DNA of 64,000 nt from Acidobacteriota bacterium (GCA_013152385.1 JAADGL010000047.1:1-64000); one strand, 5' to 3'. Positions 6,961 through 16,071 are shown, counted from the stretch's first letter. Notes: generated from the sequence alone by a model not told the origin. Translations and numbers: made by a program.

Positions 6961-9549
6961 TTAGGGGCAGGTCAGGGTGGATCCGTCTTTCTGAGGATTG
7001 TAGACAAATGTTGTGAGCCCCATGGCCTCAATGGCATTGATTGTGGCACAGTCATCCTGCCCGAAATTGTTGTAATTGCAACGGAAATAATCAATTGAGT
7101 CGCATCCGGTGACGTCCGGAATATCTGTGAGCAGACAGTTGGAACATTCCAGACGTGTCAGTGTGTCCAGAGCGGATAAATCCGGAAATGTGGTGATGGG
7201 GCTGCTGTTGCAGGTAATAGATTTCAGATGGGTCAGTCCTTCGATGCCGGATAAATCGGTTAGCAGCGTTCCGAGGCAGTTCAGATTCTGCAGGGAGGCC
7301 AGTGATGAAAGGCCGGGAATCTGCGAAATCGGGTTGTTGCAGACGATAAGGGTTTTGAGCTGGGTCAGGGCGGACAGGTCAGGAAGCGCAGTGATTCCAC
7401 TATTCTGACATTGTAACTCCTGAAGGTTTGTCAGCCCGGAAATTCCGCTTAAATCCGTGACCGTTGTGTCATAACATTGAAGCGTTTGGAGGTTTGTCAG
7501 GGAAGAAAGCCCCGGGATAGTGGAGATGCCGCTGTTTCTGGCGCAGCTTAACCAGGTCAGGTTTGTGAAGGAACTTAAATCCGGAAGTGAAGTCAATTGA
7601 TTGTCCCAGCAAAAAATAGATTGGAGTTCTGCCAGTCCCGTGATGTCGGGAAATGTTGCCACCCGGTTGGAATGAAAGTCCAGGTTTTCTAAATGTGTAA
7701 AAGCGGTGAGAGATGGGATTTCAGTAATCTGGTTTCGGCTCACATTCAGAAAAGTAAGGTTTGGCAGCATGGTCAGGTCGGGAAAGGTGCTCAGTTGATT
7801 GTTGTCCACATAAAAATGTGTAAAGTTGTTCAATGCAGAAGGCATTGTGATTGTACTGATGTGATTCAAAGACGCAATCATGTTTTCCATGGAATCCGGA
7901 AGGAGACTGCCGTTAATTGATGTGAGCTTATTGCTGTTTACTACAAGGTAGACCAGTTTATTTAATGGCGAAAGATCCGGCAGCCAGTATAGATCTTCAT
8001 AATTACAAGTAAAATATGTAAGGTTCGGGAACATCTGAACCCCTTCAATGCTGCGGATATTTCCCGGTGTGCCATATGTTCCCGGAGTGTCAATATTTGT
8101 TACCGCTTCCCGTTCCGTCTGTGAAAGCGCACCGTCGTGGTTTGTGTCAAAATTTTCCAGCAGAAAATTCCAGAAATTCTTATCCGGCACCTCGGTACCG
8201 AATGCATCCTGGTCGGCCAGAAAAAACACATGGCGATTCTGTTCGCTGTTTCCGGTAATGGATAATGGTTTTGGAATGGGGGCGGAACTTCTTATTTCCA
8301 CCATGTCTATATCATTGTAGGCGGCAGCGTCCTTCTGATTTGCCGGAATATCCGGCCAGAAGTCAGACGACAGGCCTACGGTTTTTGTGTGGGGTGCCAG
8401 GGTTTTGGCACCGGTGGCCAGCAGTTGTCCGTCTTTGTACGCGTCCAGTGTTACAATTACTTCATTATCCGTTGGGTTGCAGAGGGCAACTCCGAACCAA
8501 TTGAACCAGTCATGGATGGAATTCGGAATAAACCAGTGGACACTGTCCGTATCCGACAGGAAGAACTCGCAGAGGGATTCCGAATCCATGTACCGGTAAG
8601 ACAACTTAAAATGCATACATCCGTTGGTTACAATAGAAGCTGTTCCGCTGTAGGCAAAATCCGCCCCTGCGGTGAGTACAGCAAAGCCATGTGCCGGAAC
8701 CGACACCACCCTTGCCGCCACATCGGCCGTGCCGTTCCCATCCCAGCTTGAAAACGTGAATGTCTGTGCGGAATCTTCATTGTTGTACGCCGTAATGCGT
8801 GTTGTCCAGTTTTCTTCCGCCACATGGGGAACGGCATAGACTTTTTCGGTTCCCGAACAGGATTCCACCTCGTTTTCCGCCAGAAAAAACACATGGCGGT
8901 CCTGTTCCGTATTTCCGGTAATGGACAGTGGGGCGGGAATTTCCACGTTGCTGTCCACCGTCACCATATCCACATCGGCGTAATTGATGCCGGGCCAGAA
9001 ACCGGAAGAAATATTCACCAGCTTTGTGTGGGGGGAGACTGTTTCCGTTGCGGTGGAGACGATGTTGCCGTCCTTCCATGCGGTTAGCGTTACATTTGCG
9101 GCGGAGCCGCTGAAATTCGCCACTGCGGCTCCGAACCAGTCAAAGTTACTCTGGTAGGGATTGGGCAGCATCCAGTGTTTTGTGAGATGCTCCTGCGGGA
9201 TGAAAAATTCGCACAGGGAGTGGGAATCCTGATAACGGTAAGACAGCTTTACCACCAGTGTGGCATACAGCGGTGTGACAACCATTGCGGCGCCGTTATA
9301 GCCGAAATCCGCATTGGTCAGGGTTGTGGAACTATTCGCCGGGACGGAAACCCCGGTCAGCGTCGCCAACGCTGCTCCCGAATCGTCCCAGCGCTGCAAA
9401 TCGAATGTCAAATCATCCGGCCCATCGTTGTACACGGTAATGGAAGTGGCCCAGTTCTCTTCCGCCACATGGTCAATGTAATAGTTTTCGGAGATTGCCG
9501 GAATTGACAGTAATCCGGCAATCCACAGGAACAGAAAAATCTTTTTCAT
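6961..9549 (-). CDS. Secreted leucine-rich-repeat protein with two N-terminal beta-rich repeats and an EF-hand loop
   Basis: This 862-residue protein starts with a clear signal peptide (about residues 1-20). Residues about 25-235 and 240-450 are two copies of one domain: both begin VAEENW-T-IT-YN, contain SYRY-DS-SLCEFF, and end PLSITGN-EQ-RHVFFLA. A calcium-type EF-hand loop, DTNHDGALSQTE, follows near residue 470. From about 500 to the end there are some fifteen 20-22 residue leucine-rich repeats of the internalin type, ending in a capping segment. This points to a surface or exported binding protein; the ligand is unknown. The closely spaced GGGGGAAAAT before the ATG supports the start. 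Confidence 0.8.
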   Translation of the reverse strand: MKKIFLFLWIAGLLSIPAISENYYIDHVAEENWATSITVYNDGPDDLTFDLQRWDDSGAALATLTGVSVPANSSTTLTNADFGYNGAAMVVTPLYATLVVKLSYRYQDSHSLCEFFIPQEHLTKHWMLPNPYQSNFDWFGAAVANFSGSAANVTLTAWKDGNIVSTATETVSPHTKLVNISSGFWPGINYADVDMVTVDSNVEIPAPLSITGNTEQDRHVFFLAENEVESCSGTEKVYAVPHVAEENWTTRITAYNNEDSAQTFTFSSWDGNGTADVAARVVSVPAHGFAVLTAGADFAYSGTASIVTNGCMHFKLSYRYMDSESLCEFFLSDTDSVHWFIPNSIHDWFNWFGVALCNPTDNEVIVTLDAYKDGQLLATGAKTLAPHTKTVGLSSDFWPDIPANQKDAAAYNDIDMVEIRSSAPIPKPLSITGNSEQNRHVFFLADQDAFGTEVPDKNFWNFLLENFDTNHDGALSQTEREAVTNIDTPGTYGTPGNIRSIEGVQMFPNLTYFTCNYEDLYWLPDLSPLNKLVYLVVNSNKLTSINGSLLPDSMENMIASLNHISTITMPSALNNFTHFYVDNNQLSTFPDLTMLPNLTFLNVSRNQITEIPSLTAFTHLENLDFHSNRVATFPDITGLAELQSIFCWDNQLTSLPDLSSFTNLTWLSCARNSGISTIPGLSSLTNLQTLQCYDTTVTDLSGISGLTNLQELQCQNSGITALPDLSALTQLKTLIVCNNPISQIPGLSSLASLQNLNCLGTLLTDLSGIEGLTHLKSITCNSSPITTFPDLSALDTLTRLECSNCLLTDIPDVTGCDSIDYFRCNYNNFGQDDCATINAIEAMGLTTFVYNPQKDGSTLTCP

Positions 9550-9609
9550 ATTTTCCCCCTTCCGCCGTAAAGCGGGAATTCAGGTTTTGTGTAATGTAAA
9601 TTCATTAAG

Positions 9610-9638
9610 ATTATACACCATGTTTCAATAAATGCAAA
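9610..9638 (-). promoter_or_regulatory. Promoter of the secreted LRR protein gene
   Basis: On the minus strand TTTGCA (9638-9633) and a perfect TATAAT (9615-9610) are separated by 17 bases. Transcription would start near 9602, giving a leader of about 50 bases before the ATG at 9549. Confidence 0.55.
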
Positions 9639-9720
9639 AAACATTAACCGGATGATGAACATGGCCGGGATGTGAAAAGCCGATTTTGTAAGGGGAAAAA
9701 GGCTGGGGGCGGGGATGCTG

Positions 9721-10002
9721 TCAATCTTTCCATTTCCACCAGTTGAGCTTTTCCGGTTCAGGTTCAGGGGTTTCGGCAAAGTAAACGGCACACCGGAACA
9801 CGTAGAGCAGACAGCGGTCCACTTTCATCCCCTTCATGACACAGTGTCTTGTATAAAGGGCTTCCGGGTTTTTGCCGACCAGGTCTGAAACGTGCCGGAT
9901 ATCCATCTCCACGAGGTCTTGTGCAATGGAATTGCCGATTCCTGGAATCTGCTTCAGTTCCCGGATGGCAACAGCATCTTTATCTGCGGGGCCTCTGCCC
10001 AT
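9721..10002 (-). CDS. Cdd1-family helix-hairpin-helix protein
   Basis: This small protein of 93 residues has a helix-hairpin-helix motif (LKQIPGIGNSIAQDL) followed by the family signature LYTRHC-x(n)-DRCLLYVFRCAVYFAE. These features match the 'pathogenicity locus' Cdd1 family, found in many bacteria and of unknown role; the HhH suggests DNA binding. The start at 10002 is chosen because it overlaps the stop of the upstream yccF gene (TGATG), which implies translational coupling. A longer reading to 10185 is only the opposite phase of yccF. Confidence 0.75.
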   Translation of the reverse strand: MGRGPADKDAVAIRELKQIPGIGNSIAQDLVEMDIRHVSDLVGKNPEALYTRHCVMKGMKVDRCLLYVFRCAVYFAETPEPEPEKLNWWKWKD

Positions 10003-10382
10003 CACAGCCTCTGAATTTCGCGGCCGAAGGGGACCAGTGCCAGCCCCGCCAGTTTCATGTGCTGTTTGGCAAAGGGCAGGCCGATGATGGTAATGGCGGT
10101 GAGAAGGGCAAAGAGTACGTGGGTCAGTGCAATCCAGAAACCGCCGAACAGGATCCATAAAATATTCATGAAAACCGGCAGGCATCCGTTGGCGTTTCCT
10201 CCGTCCGTAACGCGTTTCCCGAATGGCAGGAGGGCAAGCATGGAGAGTTTAATGCATTGAATCCCGAAAGGAATACCGATGATGGTGATACAGAGCAGCA
10301 CACCGCCCAACAGGTATTCGAAAAACAGAAAAATTCCACCGCCCAAAATAATCCAGAGGATATTCCCCAAAATACGCATCAT
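10002..10382 (-). CDS. yccF: YccF-domain inner membrane protein
   Basis: This 126-residue membrane protein consists of two homologous halves, each with a hydrophobic span followed by TIIG-PF-x-Q/K-x-x-KL-x-x-LAL-PFG (near residues 34-56 and 94-116). This internal duplication is the hallmark of the YccF (DUF307) family. The function is unknown. It is the first gene of a two-gene unit with the Cdd1 protein, with which it shares a TGATG stop/start overlap. Confidence 0.85.
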   Translation of the reverse strand: MMRILGNILWIILGGGIFLFFEYLLGGVLLCITIIGIPFGIQCIKLSMLALLPFGKRVTDGGNANGCLPVFMNILWILFGGFWIALTHVLFALLTAITIIGLPFAKQHMKLAGLALVPFGREIQRL

Positions 10383-10534
10383 TTCCCCTTTTCCCGCCAG
10401 TTAAATAATTTCATATCTTAATTTATCACATCTTTATCAAATTCCGGCTGAAATCAGAAGTCTTCCTGTGTTTAAAAGTTGCCGTCTTCACTGGAACGGG
10501 TACGGAAAATGGGGTAAGGCCGCTGTTATGAGTA

Positions 10535-10563
10535 TTGCGTCGGAATGGCGCTTGCTGTAAGAT
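10535..10563 (+). promoter_or_regulatory. Possible promoter of the yciO-pyrK-pyrD run
   Basis: TTGCGT (10535-10540) and TAAGAT (10558-10563) are separated by 17 bases, 24 bases before the TTG start of the first gene. Each hexamer is only a moderate match. Confidence 0.4.
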
Positions 10564-10586
10564 AGCGGAAGGAAAAGGAGGGGAGT

Positions 10587-11204
10587 TTGATTATTCAGGT
10601 TCATCCTGAAACGCCGCAAATTGACAGAATCAGCCGTGCAGTTGAGGTGTTGGCCGATGACGGGGTGATTGTGTATCCGACAGACACAATTTACGGTATT
10701 GGCTGTTCTATCTATTCTAAAAAAGGGATTGACCGGATTCGCAGAATCAAGGGAAGGGACGCGACCAAGCATTTCAGCATTCTCTGTGCGGATCTGAAAG
10801 ATCTTTCGAAGTATGCCCGGAATGTGTCCAATTCGGCATATAAACTCATGCGGAAGATGCTTCCCGGGCCCTATACCGTTGTGTTGCAGGCGTCCCGGGA
10901 GATTCCGAGGCTGATGCAGAGCAGAAAGAAGACCATCGGAATCCGGGTGACGGAAAATGCTATCTGTCAGTCGATTGTGGAGGAGTTAGGCCATCCCATT
11001 GTGACGACAAGTGCCAATCCTTCCGGTGAGGTTCCGGTGGGAAATCCTTATTTAATTGATGACTGGTGCGGAAGCCTTGTGGATTTGATTATTGACGGCG
11101 GGGAGCTGGATTCTGTCCCTTCCACTGTAATTGACCTCAGTGTGTCTCCTCCGGTTGTGCTTCGGGAGGGGGATGACCCTTTCCACATTCTGGAGCTTTT
11201 ATGA
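10587..11204 (+). CDS. yciO: YrdC/Sua5/YciO-family protein, YciO type
   Basis: This 205-residue protein belongs to the family that binds ATP, threonine and bicarbonate to form threonylcarbamoyl-AMP for tRNA t6A. It has the YPTDTIYGIGC motif and TTSANPSGE. The stretch HFSILCADLKDLSKYA and the PGPYTVVL, KTIGIRV and TVIDL blocks match the YciO branch, whose role in t6A synthesis is weaker than that of TsaC. The start is TTG, preceded by AGGAGGGGAG; no ATG fits. It overlaps the next gene by 4 bases (ATGA). Confidence 0.82.
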   Translation: MIIQVHPETPQIDRISRAVEVLADDGVIVYPTDTIYGIGCSIYSKKGIDRIRRIKGRDATKHFSILCADLKDLSKYARNVSNSAYKLMRKMLPGPYTVVLQASREIPRLMQSRKKTIGIRVTENAICQSIVEELGHPIVTTSANPSGEVPVGNPYLIDDWCGSLVDLIIDGGELDSVPSTVIDLSVSPPVVLREGDDPFHILELL

Positions 11205-12409
11205 ACCGGAATGTTTCATCTGTTTCTGTCTGTGTACGTTTGATTCAAAATCTGTTTTCTCCGGAGATTGGCTGGGACCGGGGGCTTCTGGGAGAAAAGC
11301 TGGCGGATGAGATTTTGCCTTTTCTGTCGGATGAGCCGGCACTGGTTCTTTTTCTGGGGGATGAGCCGTGTTTTTTCAGCCACGGTTTTTCTGATCATGT
11401 CGCAGATAAGATGCGGGGCCATCTGCTGTCTTTTTATGGACGAAAGGGGTTTTCGCAGTTATTTCATGATGATGACAGGCCGTTTTCTCCGGTTCCGATA
11501 TCCGAGATTATTCCGGATGACTCACAATTACGCCTGCGGTTTTCCGATGGAATTTTTCTGTTTCCATTGAAGGGGAGGGATGAAGAGGTTTCCGGGCTTA
11601 TCGGTGTAATGGCGGGAAGGGAGGCGGCGGGCAGCGAGAAGTTGCATGCGATGCCTCTTATCGCTCTTGTTGCCGGCTCGATTCTCAGTTCTGCCGATGA
11701 GATCAACAGTCTGGAATCTTTTCTTCAATTGACATATCAGATTGTGGAAAATGATCCCAGCGGAATTGCAATCTGTAACCCTGACGGGAGGGTGATTCGG
11801 GCCAACCGCGCAATGGCCGAGTTGACGGGGGTGTTGCAGGAAGAATTGGCAGACCGGGCGATTTCGCGTTTTTTTCAGCCGAATGTTTACAGTGAGCTGC
11901 GGGAACGGTGGCGGCTGGATAAGGCGGACAGTTATGAGGTTTTTATTTTCAACCGGAGCGGCGACCGGGTTCCGGTTCGTCTGAGCCCTTACCGGATCCG
12001 GCTGAAAGAGAAGGTATGGCATGTGATTCAGCTGGAGGATCTCAGAGAAATGTATGAGCTGAAACAAAAGGAGATGGAGGTGGAACGGTTACAGGCGGTT
12101 TTCCATGCAGCTGTGACGGTTCAGGATAAAGTTAATACGCCCCTCACGATTATTCTGGCTCATCTTGAGCGCCTGCGTTTGAAATGGCAGAGCGGCCTTA
12201 CGAAAGAGGATCTGGATAAATCTCTTGAAGTGGTGGAAAGGCAGGTGGACAAGATTACAAAGACCTTAAGCCGGATGGGGGAGTTGAAGCATTACAGGGT
12301 TCAGGACTATGCGTTGAATAATCGGATGATGCTGGATATTTCCGATAGTACGGATATGGAACAATCGCATTCCGCTTCCCGCGACGGAGATGATAAGGAA
12401 AGAAAATGA
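11201..12409 (+). CDS. PAS-domain protein with a degenerate HisKA-like helix pair and no ATPase domain
   Basis: This is a 402-residue soluble protein. The first 170 residues look like a GAF-type sensor region. Residues about 185-285 are a PAS domain (IVENDPSGIAICNPDGRVIRANRAMAELTG), and 285-360 a coiled helix pair like the kinase dimerisation domain. The H-box reads DKVNTPLTIIL, with Asp where the phospho-accepting His should be, and no HATPase domain follows. It therefore cannot work as a standard histidine kinase; it may be a scaffold or anti-kinase. It is tied to yciO and pyrK by 4-base overlaps on both sides, so it is transcribed with pyrimidine genes. Confidence 0.75.
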   Translation: MNRNVSSVSVCVRLIQNLFSPEIGWDRGLLGEKLADEILPFLSDEPALVLFLGDEPCFFSHGFSDHVADKMRGHLLSFYGRKGFSQLFHDDDRPFSPVPISEIIPDDSQLRLRFSDGIFLFPLKGRDEEVSGLIGVMAGREAAGSEKLHAMPLIALVAGSILSSADEINSLESFLQLTYQIVENDPSGIAICNPDGRVIRANRAMAELTGVLQEELADRAISRFFQPNVYSELRERWRLDKADSYEVFIFNRSGDRVPVRLSPYRIRLKEKVWHVIQLEDLREMYELKQKEMEVERLQAVFHAAVTVQDKVNTPLTIILAHLERLRLKWQSGLTKEDLDKSLEVVERQVDKITKTLSRMGELKHYRVQDYALNNRMMLDISDSTDMEQSHSASRDGDDKERK

Positions 12410-13167
12410 AACAATTGAGGCTTTTCCTGAAAGATAAGAAGACGTGGTTTAATACTGCAATTCTGGAATTTGTTACGGAAGGGAAAGAGGCGTTGGATGT
12501 GAAGGCCGGAATGTTTTTCATGCTGGAAGCCGGCACGCTGCTGAAAAAACCGATCAGTGTTCTGGATGCGGATAAAAAAAGCGGAATGGTTAAATTTCTC
12601 GTTCGCCGGGTGGGCAGGGGGACGGCGTTTCTCTATGATTTGAAACCGGGGGATGAGTTGAATGCGGTCGGCCCGTCCGGAAACACTTTTCCCGACCCCG
12701 CAGGGCGTCCGGTGCTGCTGGTCGGCGGCGGCAGCGGGATTCCCCCCATGTTTTTTCTTTCACGGAGACTGCCCCGGGGGTCTTTTCATGTGGTGTATGG
12801 CGGCAGGAGCAAATCGGATATTGTCCCGCTTTTCGGGAAATCCGTTTCCCACCGGATTATGACGGATGACGGTTCGCTGGGATTGAAAGGTACGGTGGTA
12901 AAGGGTGTCCGAAAAATTATGAAAGACAAGCCGGAATTTAAAAACGCGCTGGTGTTTTCCTGTGGGCCGGAGGCGATGGTGAAAGCTTTGAACCGGGCTT
13001 TTCCGCAGATGGAACATTTTACTTCTCTGGAACGGTACATGGGCTGCGGCTTCGGGGTTTGTCTCGGGTGTGTGGTTCAGACTTCCGGCGGTTTTAGGCG
13101 GGTTTGTGTGGATGGCCCGGTGTTCAACACAAGGGACTTGGAGTGGAATAATGGAAATGAAAACTGA
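12406..13167 (+). CDS. pyrK: Dihydroorotate dehydrogenase B, electron transfer subunit
   Basis: PyrK carries FAD and a [2Fe-2S] cluster and passes electrons from dihydroorotate via PyrD to NAD+. The 253-residue protein has the FAD region (KKPISVLD), the nucleotide-binding GGGSGIPP motif, and at the C-terminus the cluster ligands Cys214, Cys219, Cys222 and Cys234 in the order C-x4-C-x2-C-x11-C. It begins in a 4-base overlap with the preceding PAS gene and ends 17 bases inside pyrD, so the subunits are translationally coupled. Confidence 0.92.
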   Translation: MKQLRLFLKDKKTWFNTAILEFVTEGKEALDVKAGMFFMLEAGTLLKKPISVLDADKKSGMVKFLVRRVGRGTAFLYDLKPGDELNAVGPSGNTFPDPAGRPVLLVGGGSGIPPMFFLSRRLPRGSFHVVYGGRSKSDIVPLFGKSVSHRIMTDDGSLGLKGTVVKGVRKIMKDKPEFKNALVFSCGPEAMVKALNRAFPQMEHFTSLERYMGCGFGVCLGCVVQTSGGFRRVCVDGPVFNTRDLEWNNGNEN

Positions 13168-14062
13168 CCTCGGCAGAGGCCTTGTGCTGAAAAACCCGGT
13201 GATGCTGGCCAGCGGGACGGCCGGTTTCGGAATGGAATTCACAGATTTTTATTCCCTGGATAAGCTCGGTGCCATTGTGACCAAGGGGGTTTCAATGGAG
13301 CCGATTGCCGGGAATCCGGCGCCGAGGATTGTCGAGGCGTCCGGCGGAATGATTAATTCCATCGGTTTGCAGAATCCCGGTGCCCGTGTGTTTGCGGATG
13401 AGCTTTTGCCCCGGATCAGGGAATATGATGTTGCCTGTGTCGTGAATGTGTTCGGACATTCGGATGAAGCTTACGCCGAGGTTGTGGAATTTCTGGAAGG
13501 GGTGGAGGGGATTGACGGTTATGAAGTCAATATCTCCTGCCCCAATGTGAAACACGGGGGAATTCAGTATGGAACCAACCCGGAGATGACCCGCAGGCTT
13601 GTAAAAGAGTTGAGATGCCGAACCAATCGTCATTTGATGGTTAAACTTTCTCCCAATGTGACGGATATTACGGAGTTTGCCGCGGCATGTGAAGATGCGG
13701 GGGCGGATTCGATTTCCCTTGTTAACACACTTCTCGGGATGGCAGTGGATGTTAAAACCCGCCGTCCGGAAATTGCCCGGATTGTGGGGGGGTATTCCGG
13801 CCCGTCCATCAAACCGGTGGCATTGCGGATGGTTTATCAGGCGGTAAAGCGGGTGTCAATTCCCGTGATAGGGATTGGCGGGATTCAATCTGCGGAAGAT
13901 GCGCTGGAGTTTCTGCTGGTGGGGGCCCGGGCGGTGCAGGTCGGAACGGCGAATTTTTATGATCCGGGAATCGGAGGGCGGCTGGCGGATGAAATCGGCC
14001 GCTGGCTGAATTTGCATGGTGCCGGCAGTCTGGACAGCTGGATCGGTTCGTTGAAGGTGTAA
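13151..14062 (+). CDS. pyrD: Dihydroorotate dehydrogenase B, catalytic subunit
   Basis: This enzyme oxidises dihydroorotate to orotate, the fourth step of pyrimidine synthesis, using FMN. The 303-residue TIM barrel has the class 1B catalytic segment NISCPNVK with the base Cys, NTLLGMAVDVKTR, and the FMN-phosphate loop IGIGGIQSAEDALEFLLVGA. The start at 13151 is chosen over an upstream in-frame codon because GGAG lies 7 bases before it and homologues start at MKTDLGRGL. Its overlap with pyrK supports a PyrDK complex. Confidence 0.93.
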   Translation: MEMKTDLGRGLVLKNPVMLASGTAGFGMEFTDFYSLDKLGAIVTKGVSMEPIAGNPAPRIVEASGGMINSIGLQNPGARVFADELLPRIREYDVACVVNVFGHSDEAYAEVVEFLEGVEGIDGYEVNISCPNVKHGGIQYGTNPEMTRRLVKELRCRTNRHLMVKLSPNVTDITEFAAACEDAGADSISLVNTLLGMAVDVKTRRPEIARIVGGYSGPSIKPVALRMVYQAVKRVSIPVIGIGGIQSAEDALEFLLVGARAVQVGTANFYDPGIGGRLADEIGRWLNLHGAGSLDSWIGSLKV

Positions 14063-14163
14063 GGGCGGAATGCCGGTGTAAGTGCGGGTGCATGGGGGAA
14101 GGGTGAACCGCTTTCTCTATCTTTAATTAACTTTAACCTTGCCTTTTACAGAAGGAGGCGGTG

Positions 14164-14883
14164 GTGAATGATAATCGGATGAATCGGGTGATTGTGGCGC
14201 TGGATGTGGAAACAGGGGGCCGGGCGATGGAGATTGTCCGGGCCTGTGAGGGGGCAATTTCCTTTTTTAAGGTGGGAAAACAGCTGTTTACCGCAGAGGG
14301 ACCGGATATTGTCCGCCGGATTAAAGAAACGGGGAATCGGGTGTTTCTGGATTTGAAATATCATGACATTCCCAATACGGTTGCAAACGCGACGGTTGAA
14401 GCGGTTAAACTCGGAGCTGATATTATTGATGTCCATACTTCCGGCGGTTTTGAGATGATGAAAAAGACGATGGATATGGTTCGTGATTACTGTGCCGGGC
14501 ACGGGGTTCCGGAACCCGGGATTTTCGGCATTACAATTCTTACCAGCCTGGATGATAATGCCTTGAATCAAATCGGCTATACCGGAACCGCAGCACAGAT
14601 GGTTGTCCGTCTCGCTGTTCTCGGCCGTGAAGCCGGGATTGCCGGTGTTGTTTGTTCTCCTCTTGAGATTTCACTTGTGAAAAAAGCATGCGGCAATGAT
14701 TTCAAGACCCTGACCCCGGGGATTCGGCCGTTATTCTCTCAATCGGCGGACGATCAGAAGCGGGTGATGACCCCTGCGGATGCATTTGATGCCGGAACAG
14801 ACTATATTGTAATGGGAAGGCCTATTACAAAAGCATCAAATATTGAGGAGGCATTGAAGAAACTTGACGACGAAATCGGATGA
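14164..14883 (+). CDS. pyrF: Orotidine 5'-phosphate decarboxylase
   Basis: This enzyme removes CO2 from OMP to give UMP, the last step of pyrimidine synthesis. The catalytic Lys/Asp network lies in DLKYHDIPNTV, with ALDVETG at the N-terminus and TPGIRP and DYIVMGRPIT at the phosphate site, all typical of the 230-240 residue group. Two GTG codons occur in tandem at 14161 and 14164; the second has GGAGG 5 bases upstream and is preferred. It follows pyrD after 101 bases and overlaps the next small membrane gene by 20 bases. Confidence 0.93.
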   Translation: MNDNRMNRVIVALDVETGGRAMEIVRACEGAISFFKVGKQLFTAEGPDIVRRIKETGNRVFLDLKYHDIPNTVANATVEAVKLGADIIDVHTSGGFEMMKKTMDMVRDYCAGHGVPEPGIFGITILTSLDDNALNQIGYTGTAAQMVVRLAVLGREAGIAGVVCSPLEISLVKKACGNDFKTLTPGIRPLFSQSADDQKRVMTPADAFDAGTDYIVMGRPITKASNIEEALKKLDDEIG

Positions 14884-15370
14884 TCTGGCAGTTTTTACTC
14901 ATTCCATTGTTCATCGGACAGCTGCATTTTTCATTGTCGGGCTGGCGGTATTTTTTTATCTGAAGCAGTTTAAATTTGTCAGCCGCTTTTATCACGATTT
15001 TTTTTCCCAGACGGAAGCCGGCATGCATTCTTCCACATACATTCTGGCAGTTAAAACCAGCTTGGTTCTGGGTTTGGTTGCGGGGTTTCTGGTGGTCTGC
15101 CTCACAATTTATACATTGGTGGATGTCTGGGGGCTGAAAATTGTGGTGACGGAATGTTCCGTTATTGTGCTCAATACCCTTGTTCCTTTTCCCGGCACCG
15201 GCGAGATGCCGTGCAGTGAAATTGTGGAGGTGCGGAAAGGTACATTCAGGTTTCATCTTGTCGGAGAAAAATCCGTGCTGAGTTTCAGCGGTGTGGACCG
15301 GATTGATCGTCTGTTTTATTTGATCTCCGAGTGCAAACGGCGTTCCCGCAGTGCGATGCCGAAGAAATAA
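14864..15370 (+). CDS. Small membrane protein of unknown function
   Basis: I do not recognise this 168-residue protein. Residues about 20-37 and 60-85 are membrane segments, with the loop between them on one side. The C-terminal 80 residues are soluble and beta-rich (ECSVIVLNTLVPFPGTGEM through SFSGVDRIDRLFYLI), resembling a small PH-like domain. The start is TTG inside the end of pyrF, with GGAGG 12 bases upstream, which is rather far. It converges on the YgjV-like gene, 23 bases away. Confidence 0.6.
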   Translation: MTTKSDDLAVFTHSIVHRTAAFFIVGLAVFFYLKQFKFVSRFYHDFFSQTEAGMHSSTYILAVKTSLVLGLVAGFLVVCLTIYTLVDVWGLKIVVTECSVIVLNTLVPFPGTGEMPCSEIVEVRKGTFRFHLVGEKSVLSFSGVDRIDRLFYLISECKRRSRSAMPKK

Positions 15371-15393
15371 TCGAATTTGTTTTTGTGGCCGCA

Positions 15394-16071
15394 TTACGGG
15401 CTAAGGGGGCAGTTTTTTCCGTTTGCCGGGCCAGGGGTCAGGGTTTTTATAAAATGAATGATTTCACCTTCCCGGTTTTTTTCTCTAAACCCCATTTTTT
15501 TGAGATACCGTGCGTGGTTTCGTGTTGTTGCCGTGGCGTTCAGGGTGGTGAATCCGCAATCGGGGAAGAAGGATTGCTTTTCCTCAAAAAGAAAGTGGCC
15601 GATTTTAAAGTCCCGGTATCGGGGAACGACAAAATCCAATTTAATGTTCAGTGTACTGCCGCTGTCGGGTACGGCAATGAAAAGGCATGCGGGGATTGTA
15701 TTTCGGAGCACAAAAAATGCCATGGCGTTTTTCGGGATATGAAATTGAAATTCGGGGATATGAGCCCGGATTTCTGGTTTATATTGTTCCAGAAAATAGT
15801 TCAGATACCGGGAATCCGGCCGGGGTTGCAGAATATTGAAATAATCCCGTGCAAAATAGATTTGTCTGAGATAGTAGAGGTCCACCAGAACAATGAAAAG
15901 ATTCAGAACCGCTACAGGTGTTGCGCGGATTAAAATGCCGTACAGGCTCATCAGCAGTGCGCCTGCCAGATTGAACCATCTGAGATGTACGATGGAATTC
16001 ATCATCAATGAGATGACCACCAGTATGGAAGCAAGGTAGCCCAGCCATTCGGCTGCCTGATGCAGTGACAT
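15394..16071 (-). CDS. YgjV-type membrane domain fused to a soluble GNAT-like domain
   Basis: The first 80 or so residues form three hydrophobic segments (LGYLASILVVISLMM; WFNLAGALLMSLYGI; AVLNLFIVLVDLYYL) like the YgjV inner-membrane family. The remaining 135 residues are soluble. Their end (FTTLNATATTRNHARYLKKMGFREKN) has the 'N-x-ARYLKKMGF' pattern seen at the end of GNAT acetyltransferase folds, but no clear acetyl-CoA loop is visible. The start at 16071 is chosen because AAGGA lies 7 bases upstream; an ATG ten codons earlier overlaps the terminator hairpin. Substrate unknown. Confidence 0.65.
   Translation of the reverse strand: MSLHQAAEWLGYLASILVVISLMMNSIVHLRWFNLAGALLMSLYGILIRATPVAVLNLFIVLVDLYYLRQIYFARDYFNILQPRPDSRYLNYFLEQYKPEIRAHIPEFQFHIPKNAMAFFVLRNTIPACLFIAVPDSGSTLNIKLDFVVPRYRDFKIGHFLFEEKQSFFPDCGFTTLNATATTRNHARYLKKMGFREKNREGEIIHFIKTLTPGPANGKNCPLSP

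Noticed and set aside
10003-10185. Longer N-terminal reading of the Cdd1 protein
   Set aside because: The extra 61 residues are the alternative frame of yccF; homologues start at the HhH-proximal Met, and the TGATG overlap marks the start.
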